Of a stretch of 64,000 nucleotides of DNA, positions 1-9,900 are shown one piece after another (the first letter of the stretch is position 1; each line of letters begins with the position of its first letter). Position numbers and translations under genes: made by a program. The notes under the pieces were generated by a model. It made no database searches, was not told the DNA's origin, and saw nothing but the letters and a program-made list of their open reading frames with translations. Origin of the DNA: Candidatus Competibacteraceae bacterium (GTDB lineage Bacteria > Pseudomonadota > Gammaproteobacteria > Competibacterales > Competibacteraceae); NCBI GenBank assembly GCA_016713505.1, contig JADJPA010000002.1:124001-188000 (forward strand), read 5' to 3'.

Positions 1-1005
1 GGTGGTGGTCCGAACCAGATTCCAGTGGCCGTTGTATTCCACCAGCCAGCGGAATCCTTGCTCCCGGTGGAACAGCAGGTACTCGCTCCATTCGTACTGG
101 ATGCCCTCTACGGTCACACGGCGGCGTAGATAACCGATGGTCTCATACTCCACGCCTTCCAAACTGCCGCGCGCGCCCAGCGGAATGCTCGGCTCATACC
201 GGATCGCGGCCTTGAAGCTGGACAGGATGCGAAAATTCGGCTCGGTAATATCGATGATCGAACCGCAGGTGCCGCAGGCTAGGGTTTCGGTATGGCCTTT
301 GGCGCGAACGGTCAATGAACCGCCACAGCCGGGACATTGAAAAGCCCGCGCGTCGACGCCGCTATCAGATTCCCAGCCCACCGGCGGCACCCGGCGCAGC
401 CGAGCCAGCTTGAGATCGTCGAAACGGAGCTGTTCGCCCACGAACACCAGCGGTGGATTCTCGCTGTAGTCGAGCGTGGCGAACAGGTTGCCGGCCGCTT
501 GCAAATCCACCACCGGCGCTTCGTAACCGGGGCCAATTCGGATCGGCAATTCGCCCTCGCCCGCGATGCAACGGGCGTTTTCGAGGTTCGTCACCTGAAA
601 GACACGACCTTTCAAGGGTACTGTTACGCCGGCCCGCAGCTCTGAAAAAGGGGGCAGTGGTTCGGGCGGTTGGATCAGAAAGGTGACTGCATAATGGCCC
701 AGCGTTTCACCCAGCCAGCCCTCACGCTGGTTCTCGAACAGCAAGTACCATTCATTCCAGAAGCCCTGACCATAGCGCAACTGGATACGGCCGACGACCG
801 TAAAGCGGGTTTTACGATAAACACCTTCGGTCCCGAGTTGGATCGGCGAGGAATCCGGCAGCAGTTCCGCCATTTTGCCGATGGTTTCCAGCTTCAGGTC
901 GTGGCGGATCAACGTGCTTTTGCAGTAGTCGCAGACCGCTAGAATGGATACGGCCGATTGAAAGGCGATCGCCGCGCCGCAGGAAGGACAGTTAGCGGTT
1001 TTCAT
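1..1005 (-). CDS. DUF4178 protein, C-terminus beyond the window
   Basis: The reading frame is open from an ATG at 1005 down to the left edge, giving 335 residues with no stop, so the gene is partial at its 3' end. It opens with a zinc ribbon (C6, C9, C25, C28), followed by a beta-rich domain with the G-x-W-x-E-W-Y-L-L-F pattern typical of DUF4178. A second ribbon (C224, C227, C244, C247) then precedes a second DUF4178-like domain with W-S-E-Y-L-L-F. The architecture is therefore ribbon-DUF4178-ribbon-DUF4178. Members of this family are often encoded near polyamine-synthesis and membrane-stress genes, but the molecular role is unknown. No signal peptide is visible, so it is probably cytoplasmic. 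The neighbour beyond the edge cannot be seen. Confidence 0.8.
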   Translation of the reverse strand, partial: MKTANCPSCGAAIAFQSAVSILAVCDYCKSTLIRHDLKLETIGKMAELLPDSSPIQLGTEGVYRKTRFTVVGRIQLRYGQGFWNEWYLLFENQREGWLGETLGHYAVTFLIQPPEPLPPFSELRAGVTVPLKGRVFQVTNLENARCIAGEGELPIRIGPGYEAPVVDLQAAGNLFATLDYSENPPLVFVGEQLRFDDLKLARLRRVPPVGWESDSGVDARAFQCPGCGGSLTVRAKGHTETLACGTCGSIIDITEPNFRILSSFKAAIRYEPSIPLGARGSLEGVEYETIGYLRRRVTVEGIQYEWSEYLLFHREQGFRWLVEYNGHWNLVRTTT

Positions 1006-1177
1006 AAGCTTATGTGCGGGAGTAACGGAAGCAATCTAATAATAGTTGATTTTATATCATCATCTCAAATGCAATACCCAACATCAACCGCACTACTATA
1101 CCTCCAACCAACCAAACAAAACGGCGCTAAAATTCAGCCCAGCATCAGCCGCCGCCAACTTCAAAGGCAAAACCATC

Positions 1178-1477
1178 ATGACCGACCCCAGCATCCACAT
1201 CGTCGCCCGCATCGTTGCCAAACCGGATACCGTAACGCAATTACAAGCAGTACTGACAACGCTTTTGGAACCCACCCGTCAAGAAGCAGGCTGTCGTCGC
1301 TATACGCTGCTCCAAAACCAGCAAGATCCCACCGATTTTACCTTCGTGGAAGAGTGGGCCAGCGAAACCGCCCTCAACGCACACCCACAAACCGCTCATT
1401 TTCAAGCCGCTTTTCGCCAAATATCAGAATTGCTCGGGGCAGAGCCGGATATTCGACGCTATAAGAGGGTGGGGTAG
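1178..1477 (+). CDS. Antibiotic biosynthesis monooxygenase (ABM) domain protein
   Basis: This 99-residue protein is a single ABM domain, a ferredoxin-like fold that forms dimers; the family includes YgiN-type quinol monooxygenases and haem-degrading enzymes. Family features are the opening strand HIVARIVAKPD, the E-x-G-C-x-x-Y turn near residue 37, FVEEW near residue 58 and H-F-Q-A-A-F near residue 74. The ATG at 1178 is preferred over upstream in-frame starts because the domain begins a few residues after it. The specific substrate cannot be told from the sequence. It stands alone, divergent from the DUF4178 gene and about 190 bp before the carbon-transport locus. Confidence 0.75.
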   Translation: MTDPSIHIVARIVAKPDTVTQLQAVLTTLLEPTRQEAGCRRYTLLQNQQDPTDFTFVEEWASETALNAHPQTAHFQAAFRQISELLGAEPDIRRYKRVG

Positions 1478-1668
1478 CTATTGGCGGAAGAGCAAAAAAC
1501 GACCTCAATCACAAGCTGATGCGGTTTTTACCGATCATTTTCTGATAAGCCTGACAGAACGAGGTCAATTAACGTACAATACTCTTTATTATTTAATAAA
1601 TAATTCAATAATTTAAGAATATCCATAGGCGAGACCCGCCACGAGCCGGCGGCGGATAAAGAACAATC

Positions 1669-3135
1669 ATGAAAATGCTCAGCCTGATTTTGTGGGTTCC
1701 CTTTTTCGGCGCGATGCTGGTCGCGCTCTTGCCAGCCGACCAGCCGCGCCTGATTCGCGCAGTGTCCCTGTTCCACGCGGGCCTGACCCTGATTCTGTCG
1801 TGGAGCTTGTTGGCCAAATTCGACCGCGCCACGGCGGCGCTGCAATTTGTCGAGCAAGTGGTGTGGAGTTCCACCATCGGCGTTTCCTACGCACTGGGGG
1901 TCGATGGTTTGTCCTTGCCGATGGTGCTACTGGGCACTTTACTGGCCACCGTGGCGCTGCTGGCCTCGAACCGGGTGACGGTGCGGGTCAAGGGTTACCA
2001 CGTCTGGTTGCTGGTGCTGGAATTCGCCATGCTCGGCGTGTTCATGGCCCAAGACTGGTCGCTGTTCTTTATGTTCTGGGAACTGACCCTGATCCCGCTG
2101 TTTTTCCTGATCGACCTGTGGGGCGGCGAAAAGCGCCACGCCGCCAGCCTCAATTTCGTGCTGTACACCATGGGCGGATCGATCTTCATGCTGATCGCCC
2201 TGATCATGATCTATCAGGCCACGCCCGAGCATAGCTTCGCGATGGCGGCCATGGCCAAAACGGCTTTGCTATTGCCCCGCAACGAGCAGGTGTGGCTGTT
2301 GCTGGCGTTTCTGGTCGGCTTTGGGATTAAAATTCCGATTTTTCCGCTGCACGGCTGGCTGCCGCTGGCTCACGTCGAAGCGCCGAGTCCGATCAGCGTC
2401 CTGCTGTCCGGGATTTTGCTGAAGATGGGCGCTTATGGGCTGTTGCGAGTGGTGGGGGTTCTGCCGCAGGCGGCCCTACTGTTGCAGCCGTTGCTGGTCG
2501 GCATCGCGTTGATCAGCATTCTGTACGGCGGGTTGCTGGCGTGGCGGCAGACCGATTTGAAAGCGATGATCGCCTATTCCTCGGTCAGCCACATGGGCGT
2601 GGTGGTGCTCGGCATCTCGACCCTGAACGAGATTGGCTTACAGGGCGCGACCTTGCAGATGGCGGCGCACGGATTGATCGCCGGCGCCCTGTTTTTGCTG
2701 GTCGGCCTGCTGTACGAGCGCACCCACAGCCGCGAGCTGGCCGATTATGGTTCGTTGGTGCGGGTGACGCCGCGCTTCACCTTTCTGATGACGCTGGCCT
2801 TGCTGGCCGGAATGGGAATGCCGGGACTGGCCGGATTCGTAGCCGAGCTGCATGTGTTGATCGGCGGCTTCGCGCGGTGGGGTTGGCTGATGGTGCTGGC
2901 CAGTTTGGGGATACTCATGAGCGCCGCTTACGCGGTGCGCACCATCGGCGGTTTGTTCGCCGGACCGATCCGGCCGGAACTGGCGCAGATGCCGGACATG
3001 CGGCCGCTGGAACTGGCGGCAGCCATCCCGCTGGCGGCGGGCTTGCTGCTGATGGGCTTGCTACCGGCTCCCGTCGTCGCCTTGAGCAGCGCCAAGGTCG
3101 CGGAATGGGCCGCGCTGTTCGGCCGCTTGCCGTAG
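1669..3135 (+). CDS. NuoM-like proton-translocating antiporter subunit of DAB-type locus
   Basis: A 488-residue polytopic membrane protein of the NuoM/Mrp antiporter family (proton-conducting membrane transporter domain), with roughly 13-14 hydrophobic segments. It keeps the two charged residues expected for proton transfer: E138 in FWELTLIP and K221 in FGIKIPIFPLHGWLP. It also has the GVDGLSLP and LLKMGAYGLLR family motifs. No complex I genes surround it. It lies 9 bp upstream of dabA, so the best reading is a DabB-type partner that couples ion flow to inorganic-carbon uptake. The preceding 190 bp is AT-rich near 1575-1620 and probably holds the operon promoter. The first gene being NuoM-like rather than NuoL-like is unusual for a DabB. 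Confidence 0.85.
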   Translation: MKMLSLILWVPFFGAMLVALLPADQPRLIRAVSLFHAGLTLILSWSLLAKFDRATAALQFVEQVVWSSTIGVSYALGVDGLSLPMVLLGTLLATVALLASNRVTVRVKGYHVWLLVLEFAMLGVFMAQDWSLFFMFWELTLIPLFFLIDLWGGEKRHAASLNFVLYTMGGSIFMLIALIMIYQATPEHSFAMAAMAKTALLLPRNEQVWLLLAFLVGFGIKIPIFPLHGWLPLAHVEAPSPISVLLSGILLKMGAYGLLRVVGVLPQAALLLQPLLVGIALISILYGGLLAWRQTDLKAMIAYSSVSHMGVVVLGISTLNEIGLQGATLQMAAHGLIAGALFLLVGLLYERTHSRELADYGSLVRVTPRFTFLMTLALLAGMGMPGLAGFVAELHVLIGGFARWGWLMVLASLGILMSAAYAVRTIGGLFAGPIRPELAQMPDMRPLELAAAIPLAAGLLLMGLLPAPVVALSSAKVAEWAALFGRLP

Positions 3136-3144
3136 GAGAGCGCC

Positions 3145-6100
3145 ATGTCTGTGACCGTCGCTCAGCCGTCAACCGACCTGCCGCTCACCCCCCGGCACAT
3201 CGTCGAACACGCCATCGCCCATCTGGATCACGTCCTGCCCGCGCAAGCGCCGATTCTAAATTTCGTCCACCACAATACCTTGCACGGTTACCAACATCTG
3301 CCGTTCGAGGAGGCGCTGGCCGCCGCCGAGGCGTTGACCGGGATTCATCCCTATCTGCCCGATACGGCCTTTCGCAAGCTGTTTCGGGCGGATCGGATCG
3401 TCGCCGCCGATCTGGACGCAGTGTTTGCCCGACGCCCGGAACTGGAAATCGATCGCGTTTTGGCGCGAACGGGGGATCGCGCCATCCACCGGGGCGAGGT
3501 GCTGCGGATCGCGCTGGTGTACGGCGTCGAACCGCTGGCCTTGAGCGAGCTGATCTGGCGGATCGAGGAGTTGCAAGCGACCCGTCAATTTGCCGAGGAC
3601 GTGCCGGAACCTGCCCGCCAACGCTTGCTGGCAAGCGCGGGCCAAGCCGGCTTGGCCGATACCGGCGCGGCGCTGGAGGATTTGTGGCGAGCCTGTCTGG
3701 AAGGTTTTCAATTGCCCGCGTTCGATCTCCACCCGGAAGAATTGGTCGATTTGCAACTGAATGTCGCCAAGTCGCTGCTGGCGCGGTTTCGGGACGAAGG
3801 AGCAACGGATGACCGAGGCCCCATCGTCCACAAGCGGATGCAGGCCGAAGCCATCGCCTTGCTGGAACGCTGGTTCGACGACGTAGGCGAGGGCAGCACC
3901 TTGCGCGGGTTGTTGCACCGTCTGACCGGACAGGATTTTTTCGATCAGGTTCGGCCCTACTTGATCCGGCTGGCCGCCGCCTATCTCGACGAGGGTCTGG
4001 CGGCTTGGAATTTGCCCGGTCGGACGGAAGGGTTGTACGCGGCGTGGCGGCGGCTGATCGAGCGCGATCCGGCTTGGTCGTTCGCCGGGTTGCCGGGCTG
4101 GCGCAAGACGGTTGCTGGCTGGCCGGACGATCCGGTGGAGGCGGCCATCGCCGAATTGCGGCGCTTAGGACTTCCCGAAACGCGCTGGGAAGGTTATCTC
4201 ACGCGGCTGGCGCTGGAACTACCGGGCTGGTCGGGCATGATGAACTGGCGACAACAGCATCCCGCTTATCCAGCCAACCGGGAGAATCCGGTCGCGCTGA
4301 TCGATTATCTGGCGGTGCGGTTGTGTCTGGATCGGCTGTGGATCGATCGGTGGTGCCGGGACCGTTGGGCTATCGAAGGCACGCTGTCCGCTTTGCGCGG
4401 CTATTTCACGGCGCGACCGGCGGAGGCGTTGGCCCGTCATGCCTTGTATGCGGGGCAGTTGCCGGAATATCTGGCCAGCCGAGCGCGAGAATTGGCGAAA
4501 CAACACGCGCCGTTGGCCGCCTGGGATACGCTGGCCGACATGATCTGGACCTGGCTGCACAGTCCGGTGGCGGCGCAAGCCGACAGCCACACCGTTCACG
4601 GCAGCGCGTGGCGCTTGTTCCGGCTGGCGCAGCATCTCGGCCTGCCCGGCGGTGAGGTACGGGCGCTGGCGCTGGCCGACTTGGAACGGCTGCTGGAGCC
4701 GCTGGACGCCTTGTCGGCTCCGGTGCGCGGCGCGCTGTGGCAAAACGCCTACGAGCACCATTACCGCGATGGATTGATCAACGCCTTGGCGAACAACCAC
4801 GGCCGCTGGCCGCCGCGGCAAGAGCGGCCGCACGCGCAGATCGTGTTTTGCATCGACGACCGCGAAGAAGGCATCCGCCGCCACCTGGAAGAAGCCAACC
4901 CGCGGATCGAGACCTTCGGCGCGGCGGGGTTCTTCGGGGTAGCGATGAACTGGCGGGGTTTGGACGACCGCGAGGTGACGCCGCTCTGTCCGGTGGTGGT
5001 CACGCCCGCCCACGAAATCCGCGAAGTCGGACGGCCCGGCGCGCGAGCGGAACTGGCGTTGCACGAGCAGCGGCGGGATTTGCGCGGCCGATTGGGCGCG
5101 TTCTATCAGAACATCCGGCGCAACCTGCTGTCTTCGGCGCTGGCCATCGACGTGCTGGCCCCGGCGGTGTTGCCGGTGCTGGCGGGCAAAATTTTCGCGC
5201 CGCGCCAGCAGGGTCAACTCACCAGCGCGACCCACATGCGCTGGGTGCCGGACGCACCGACTGTCGTGGCGGTGACGGCGGACGACGCCACCGCGCCAGC
5301 GACGCCGGAACAGCCGCGCTTGGGTTTCACCGACGCCGAACAAGCCGACCGAGTGGCCGGCCTGCTGCGCAACATCGGCCTGACCCGGCAATTTGCCCGT
5401 CTCGTGGTGCTGATGGGGCACGGCTCGATGAGCCAAAACAACCCGCATCTGGGCGCTTACGATTGCGGCGCGTGCGGCGGTCGGCACGGCGGGCCGAACG
5501 GGCGCACTTTCGCGGCGATGGCCAACCGTCCGGTGGTGCGAGACTTATTGGTCGAGCGCGGCATCGCGGTTCCGGCGGACACCTGGTTTGTCGGGGCCGA
5601 GCACAACACCTGCGACGAGCGCATCCTGTTTTACGACCGCAGCGATTTACCGCAAGAGGCCGAACAGGCGCTGCGGGCGCTGCGACCGGAATTGGATCGC
5701 GCCTGCGCGCTGTCGGCGCAAGAGCGCTGCCGCCGGTTCGCCTCCGCGCCGCGCGATCCCGCGCCGGAACGGGCGTTGCGGCATGTGGTCAGCCGGTCGC
5801 GGGACTTCAGCCAAGCCCGGCCGGAATTAGGCCATGCCACCAACGCCGCCGCCTTGGTCGGTCGGCGGACGATGAGTCAGGGCGTGTTTCTGGATCGGCG
5901 GGCGTTTTTGGTGTCCTACGATCCGACCCAGGACCCGACCGGCGCGGTGCTGGAAAATATTCTGTTGGCGGTGGGGCCGGTGGGCGCGGGCATCAATCTG
6001 GAATATTACTTTTCCACGGTCGACAACGAACGGCTGGGCTGCGGCACCAAGACCCCGCATAATGTGACCGGCCTGTTCGCGGTAATGGAAGGCGCGAGCA

Positions 6101-6474
6101 GCGACCTGCGGACCGGTCTGCCGCGCCAGATGATCGAGATTCACGAGCCGGTGCGGTTGCAGATCGTGATCGAGGCGCGTACCGAGATCCTGGCCGCCAT
6201 TTACGGCCGTCAGCCCGGCTTGCGCGAACTGATCGGCAACGGCTGGATTCATGTTATCGCCAAAGACCCGGATAGCGGAGAATTCGCGATTTTCGATCCG
6301 GCGCGCGGCTTTATGCCGTGGGCCGGGCCGGTGCGACCGCTGCCGGCGCGCGCTCGTTCCGGCGACTGGTATCGAGGTTACACCGAGCCGCTGCCCCCGG
6401 CGTTGATCGGCGCCGCGCCCGCTTTACTGGCTTCCCGCAAGCGGATTTCTGACCTTCAGGGGCGCGAATCGTGA
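3145..6474 (+). CDS. dabA: DabA, inorganic-carbon transporter subunit (DUF2309/UPF0753), long form
   Basis: This 1109-residue protein belongs to the DabA family, a beta-carbonic-anhydrase-like zinc protein that works with a membrane DabB to accumulate inorganic carbon. The zinc site is intact: C569 and D571 in FCIDDREE, H759 in VLMGHGSMSQNNPH and C774 in YDCGACGG. The spacings C-x-D and His to Cys of 15 residues match those known for DabA. A good AGGAG precedes the ATG. Standard DabAs are nearer 800 residues; the extra length lies mainly before the zinc site. No transmembrane helices are evident, so it should sit at the cytoplasmic face. Its last 51 bp overlap, tail to tail, a decayed vapC fragment on the other strand. 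Confidence 0.9.
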   Translation: MSVTVAQPSTDLPLTPRHIVEHAIAHLDHVLPAQAPILNFVHHNTLHGYQHLPFEEALAAAEALTGIHPYLPDTAFRKLFRADRIVAADLDAVFARRPELEIDRVLARTGDRAIHRGEVLRIALVYGVEPLALSELIWRIEELQATRQFAEDVPEPARQRLLASAGQAGLADTGAALEDLWRACLEGFQLPAFDLHPEELVDLQLNVAKSLLARFRDEGATDDRGPIVHKRMQAEAIALLERWFDDVGEGSTLRGLLHRLTGQDFFDQVRPYLIRLAAAYLDEGLAAWNLPGRTEGLYAAWRRLIERDPAWSFAGLPGWRKTVAGWPDDPVEAAIAELRRLGLPETRWEGYLTRLALELPGWSGMMNWRQQHPAYPANRENPVALIDYLAVRLCLDRLWIDRWCRDRWAIEGTLSALRGYFTARPAEALARHALYAGQLPEYLASRARELAKQHAPLAAWDTLADMIWTWLHSPVAAQADSHTVHGSAWRLFRLAQHLGLPGGEVRALALADLERLLEPLDALSAPVRGALWQNAYEHHYRDGLINALANNHGRWPPRQERPHAQIVFCIDDREEGIRRHLEEANPRIETFGAAGFFGVAMNWRGLDDREVTPLCPVVVTPAHEIREVGRPGARAELALHEQRRDLRGRLGAFYQNIRRNLLSSALAIDVLAPAVLPVLAGKIFAPRQQGQLTSATHMRWVPDAPTVVAVTADDATAPATPEQPRLGFTDAEQADRVAGLLRNIGLTRQFARLVVLMGHGSMSQNNPHLGAYDCGACGGRHGGPNGRTFAAMANRPVVRDLLVERGIAVPADTWFVGAEHNTCDERILFYDRSDLPQEAEQALRALRPELDRACALSAQERCRRFASAPRDPAPERALRHVVSRSRDFSQARPELGHATNAAALVGRRTMSQGVFLDRRAFLVSYDPTQDPTGAVLENILLAVGPVGAGINLEYYFSTVDNERLGCGTKTPHNVTGLFAVMEGASSDLRTGLPRQMIEIHEPVRLQIVIEARTEILAAIYGRQPGLRELIGNGWIHVIAKDPDSGEFAIFDPARGFMPWAGPVRPLPARARSGDWYRGYTEPLPPALIGAAPALLASRKRISDLQGRES

Positions 6475-6639
6475 GAAATCTCGGTCGGCGCTCCACAGTT
6501 CTGTCACGCCGTGCTCCAGACAGAGGGCCGCGATTCTGGCATCGTAAATCATTGAGCCAGCGCTCTTCGACCGTTCAATCAATTCCCACAGCCGCAGCCC
6601 ATGCCTTGCTCTTGGTAAATGCGGGAGCGAATTTGATGT
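6424..6639 (-). pseudogene. VapC PIN-domain toxin remnant, 5' end deleted
   Basis: Reading the minus strand upstream from a TAA at 6424-6426 gives about 70 codons that match the C-terminal half of a PIN nuclease. Seen in order are ARHGLRLWELIERS, MIYDARIAALCLEHG, ELWSADRDFSRF and a final RNPL. The two C-terminal acidic catalytic positions (YDAR and SADRD) survive. The N-terminal half, with the first catalytic Asp and Glu, is absent, because the frame runs into the stop of the antitoxin just upstream. A deletion joined the antitoxin end to the middle of the toxin. It cannot make an active ribonuclease. It overlaps the 3' end of dabA by 51 bp. Confidence 0.8.
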
Positions 6640-6845
6640 CAGTTTCCTTCTTCAAGGCCAGCTTGCAAGCCAGCTCCCGCAAAGGTCGCCCGCCGCATTC
6701 GGAATGGCGCCGCACCGGCGGCCCGCTGCTTCAAAAAGTTGTGCAACGCACTTTCCAGCACGGCTCGCAGCGTCGTTCGGTTCTGGGCGGCGTAGCGTTT
6801 GATTTCTTCAAACAGACTATCGTTCAGTTCCACCGTCGTTTTCAT
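6639..6845 (-). CDS. VapB-like ribbon-helix-helix antitoxin, orphaned
   Basis: A 68-residue protein starting at the ATG at 6845 (an in-frame GTG lies 9 bp upstream). The N-terminus MKTTVELNDSLFEEIKRYA and the following RTTLRAVLESALHNFL form a typical ribbon-helix-helix DNA-binding antitoxin of the VapB class. The C-terminal tail would normally bind the toxin. Its partner directly downstream is the truncated vapC fragment, so the module is broken. It is transcribed against the surrounding carbon-transport genes, from the gap between dabA and the next antiporter gene. It may persist as a neutral relic or neutralise a related toxin elsewhere. Confidence 0.75.
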   Translation of the reverse strand: MKTTVELNDSLFEEIKRYAAQNRTTLRAVLESALHNFLKQRAAGAAPFRMRRATFAGAGLQAGLEEGN

Positions 6846-6931
6846 GCCATACACCCATACTTTTCAATATTGGCCGATGGGTATTTTAACAGGGTCTCTG
6901 GAAATCCACCGATGACGACGAGGGGCTGAGC

Positions 6932-9900
6932 ATGTTGGCATGGTTGCTAGCCCTCATTCCCGCTTTGCCCCTGGCCGCCGCGTTGTGGCTCGGCGCGGCC
7001 ATCCTGTTCGGGCAGGCCAGCGGCGAGGCGCGCGAGCGGCGCAGCAGCCGGATCGTGCTGGCGGCACTGGGCGGTTCCTTCACGGCGGCGCTGGCGCTGT
7101 CGGTCGCCCGCTTGGCCGGTACCTTGCCGGATCGGCTGATGCTCGGCCGCTGGCTGACCAGTGGCGATTATGGCGTAGATCTGGTTTTTAACGCCGATCC
7201 GTTGAGTTTGACACTGGCGGTGCTGGCGTCGCTGCTCTGCCTGCTGGTCGCGCGTTTCGCCGTGAACTACATGCACCGCGAGACCGGATTTCATCGGCTG
7301 TTCATGGTGTTAAGCCTGTTCGCGGCGGCGATGGCGCTGCTGGTCACCGGCGGCAATGCGGTGCTGGCCTTCATCGGCTGGGAAATCGCCGGGCTGTGTT
7401 CTTACCTGTTGATCTCCTTCTTTCAGGATCGGACAACCGCCGCTAGCAACGCCACGCGGGTGTTTGTGGCCAATCGCGTCGGGGATGGCGGCTTTCTGTT
7501 AGGGATTGGGCTGTCGTTCTACTGGCTGGGCAGTGTGGATTGGGAAGCGATCAATGTCGGGGCGGCGAAGCTGAGCGCCAGTCAGACCGGTGTTCTGGCA
7601 GGCTGTTTCCTGCTGGCGGCGACCACCAAATCAGCGCAGGTGCCGCTCGCGCCGTGGCTGGGTCGGGCGATGGAGGGGCCGACGCCGTCGAGCGCTCTGT
7701 TCTACGGCGCGGTGATGATCCACGCCGGGGTTTATCTGGTGTTGCGGCTGCAACCGCTGTTCGAGCAGTCGCCGCCGCTGATGGCGGTCATGGCGCTGAT
7801 CGGGCTGGCGAGTGCGCTGTACGGTTTCGTGGCCGGACTCGCGCAGACCGATATCAAAAGCGCGTTGATTTTTTCCACGACCGGGCAGGTTGGGTTGATG
7901 TTTCTGGCTTGCGGGTTGGGGTTCTGGCGGTGGGCGCTGTTGCATCTATGCTGTCACGCCGTCTTTCGCGGCTATCAATTTCTCAGCGCGCCGTCGATCC
8001 TGCACCAACTGCGAGAGCGCACCCGGCCCGCGCCGGAGTGGCTGGCGCGGCGGCGCGGGCTTTACGCGGCGGCGTTCCAGCGGTTCTGGTTGGAAGACGC
8101 GGCGAATTGGGGCGCGGTGCGGCCGGTGGGCTGGCTGGCGCAACAAGCCAACCGCTTCGACGCCGCCGTGGTGGATCGGGCGACCGGCTTACCCGCGCCC
8201 ACGGTGCGAGTATTGTCGTCGCTGGCGCAATGGGAAGAACGCCAGCTCGGCGCGGGCCGGTTTCTGGAACGCGCGCCCGACGCGCGGGACCAGGGTCAAG
8301 GCGTGGTCGGCCGTGCGACCGAGTGGATCGCCTCGATCTTCCATCGCTTTGAAGAGCAAATGGTATTCAAGGCGGTCGGTCAAGGCATCGTTGCGACCAG
8401 CCACCGACTGGGAACCCGGTTGAGCCAGGTCGAGCGCCTGCTGCGGCGGTCGTGGTGGTGGGTCGCGGCGATGGTGGGCGTACTGGCGATCATCGTCGCG
8501 GCCGGTGAGATATTGCACCGACAGGGCAGCGACGATTTTCCGCTGTTGAGCGCGTTGCTGGTCGTGCCCTTGGTCGGCATCATCGCGGATTATCGCGACC
8601 GGCAGGCGCGCAGCGCCTTTGCCCTGGGCTTGACGGTGGCGGGTGTGGAACTGGGGTTGGCGCTGTATCTGGTCGCCCGATTCGACCCGCACGCGCCGGG
8701 AATGCAGTTCGTCGAACGGGTCGAAATTTTCTCGTGGCTGCCTTATCACGTCGGCGTCGATGGCGTCGGCGTGTTGTTCCTGCCGCTGACCGCGTTGCTG
8801 ACTCTGTTCGTGATGCTGTACGCGCAGCCGCACCGCTGGGAACAGCCGGGGGCGTTCGTGGCGAACATCCTCGGTGTGGGACTGGCGCTGATGGGGATGT
8901 TCAGCGCGCTGAATCTGCTGCAATTCTGGCTGTTCGCGCTGGCGGAGGTGATTCCGTCGACGCTGCTGATCCAGCGCTGGGGCACCAGTCCGGCGCGGGC
9001 GCGGGCGGCGGCCCAATACCTACGGGCGATGCTCGGCGGTCTGGCGGGGCTGCTCGCGGGGATTGTGTTGCTGGGCTGGCATCATGCGACGGTGGCGGGA
9101 CAGTGGTCGTTCGAGCTGCCGGCGTTGCTGGCGACGCCGGTGCCAGCCGGGCAACAATCGTTTATTTTCATCCTGTTATTCGGCGGGTTGGCGGTGCGGC
9201 TGGCGCTGTTTCCGTTCCATTCCTGGCTGCCCATCGTCGCCAAGCACGGCACGGTCGCGATCGGCATGGTGTTGTTGGTGGGGGCGAAGGTCGGAATTTA
9301 TGCCCTGTTGCGCTTCGTGTTGCCGCTACTGCCGGATGCCGCCCAACAGTGGTCTGGCTGGATTGCGGCGTTGGGCTTGGCGGGGATGGTGTACGGCGCG
9401 CTGCTGGCGGTGTTGCAGATCGATCTGCGCCGGCTGCTAGCGTTCGGCATCGTCAGCCAGACCGGAGTGTTGATGGCGGGGTTGTTCTCGCTGAAAGCCG
9501 CTGGTTTGAAAGGTGCGTTGCTGCTCAGCTTGAATCTGGGCCTGGCGGCGGCGGGGCTATTCGTCGCCGCCGGCTTGCTGAACCGACGGCTGAACACCAC
9601 GCGATTCCACCGGCTGGGTGGCTTATTCGATGCGTTGCCGTTGCTGGGCTTGATGTTCCTGGTGGTGGTGCTGGGCAGCATCGCGATGCCGGGAACGCCG
9701 GGCTTCGAGGCGGCGCATCTGGCCCTGGAAGGAACGTTGGAGGCGTTCGGCTGGGGTGTGGCGACAGCCGCCGCGTCCGGCAACGTGCTCGCCGCCGGTT
9801 ATTTATTGTGGGCCTATCAACGGATTTTCTTGGCCCGCAATCCCAAGGTCGCCGCGCGCGCCTTGCACGATTTGCGCAATCGCGAACTCATCATGGCGGC

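Noticed and set aside
4219..5487. Long minus-strand open frame of 422 codons across dabA
   Set aside because: It lies opposite the zinc-site region of dabA, has low-complexity Arg/Gln/His composition and no family match. It is a product of high GC codon bias.
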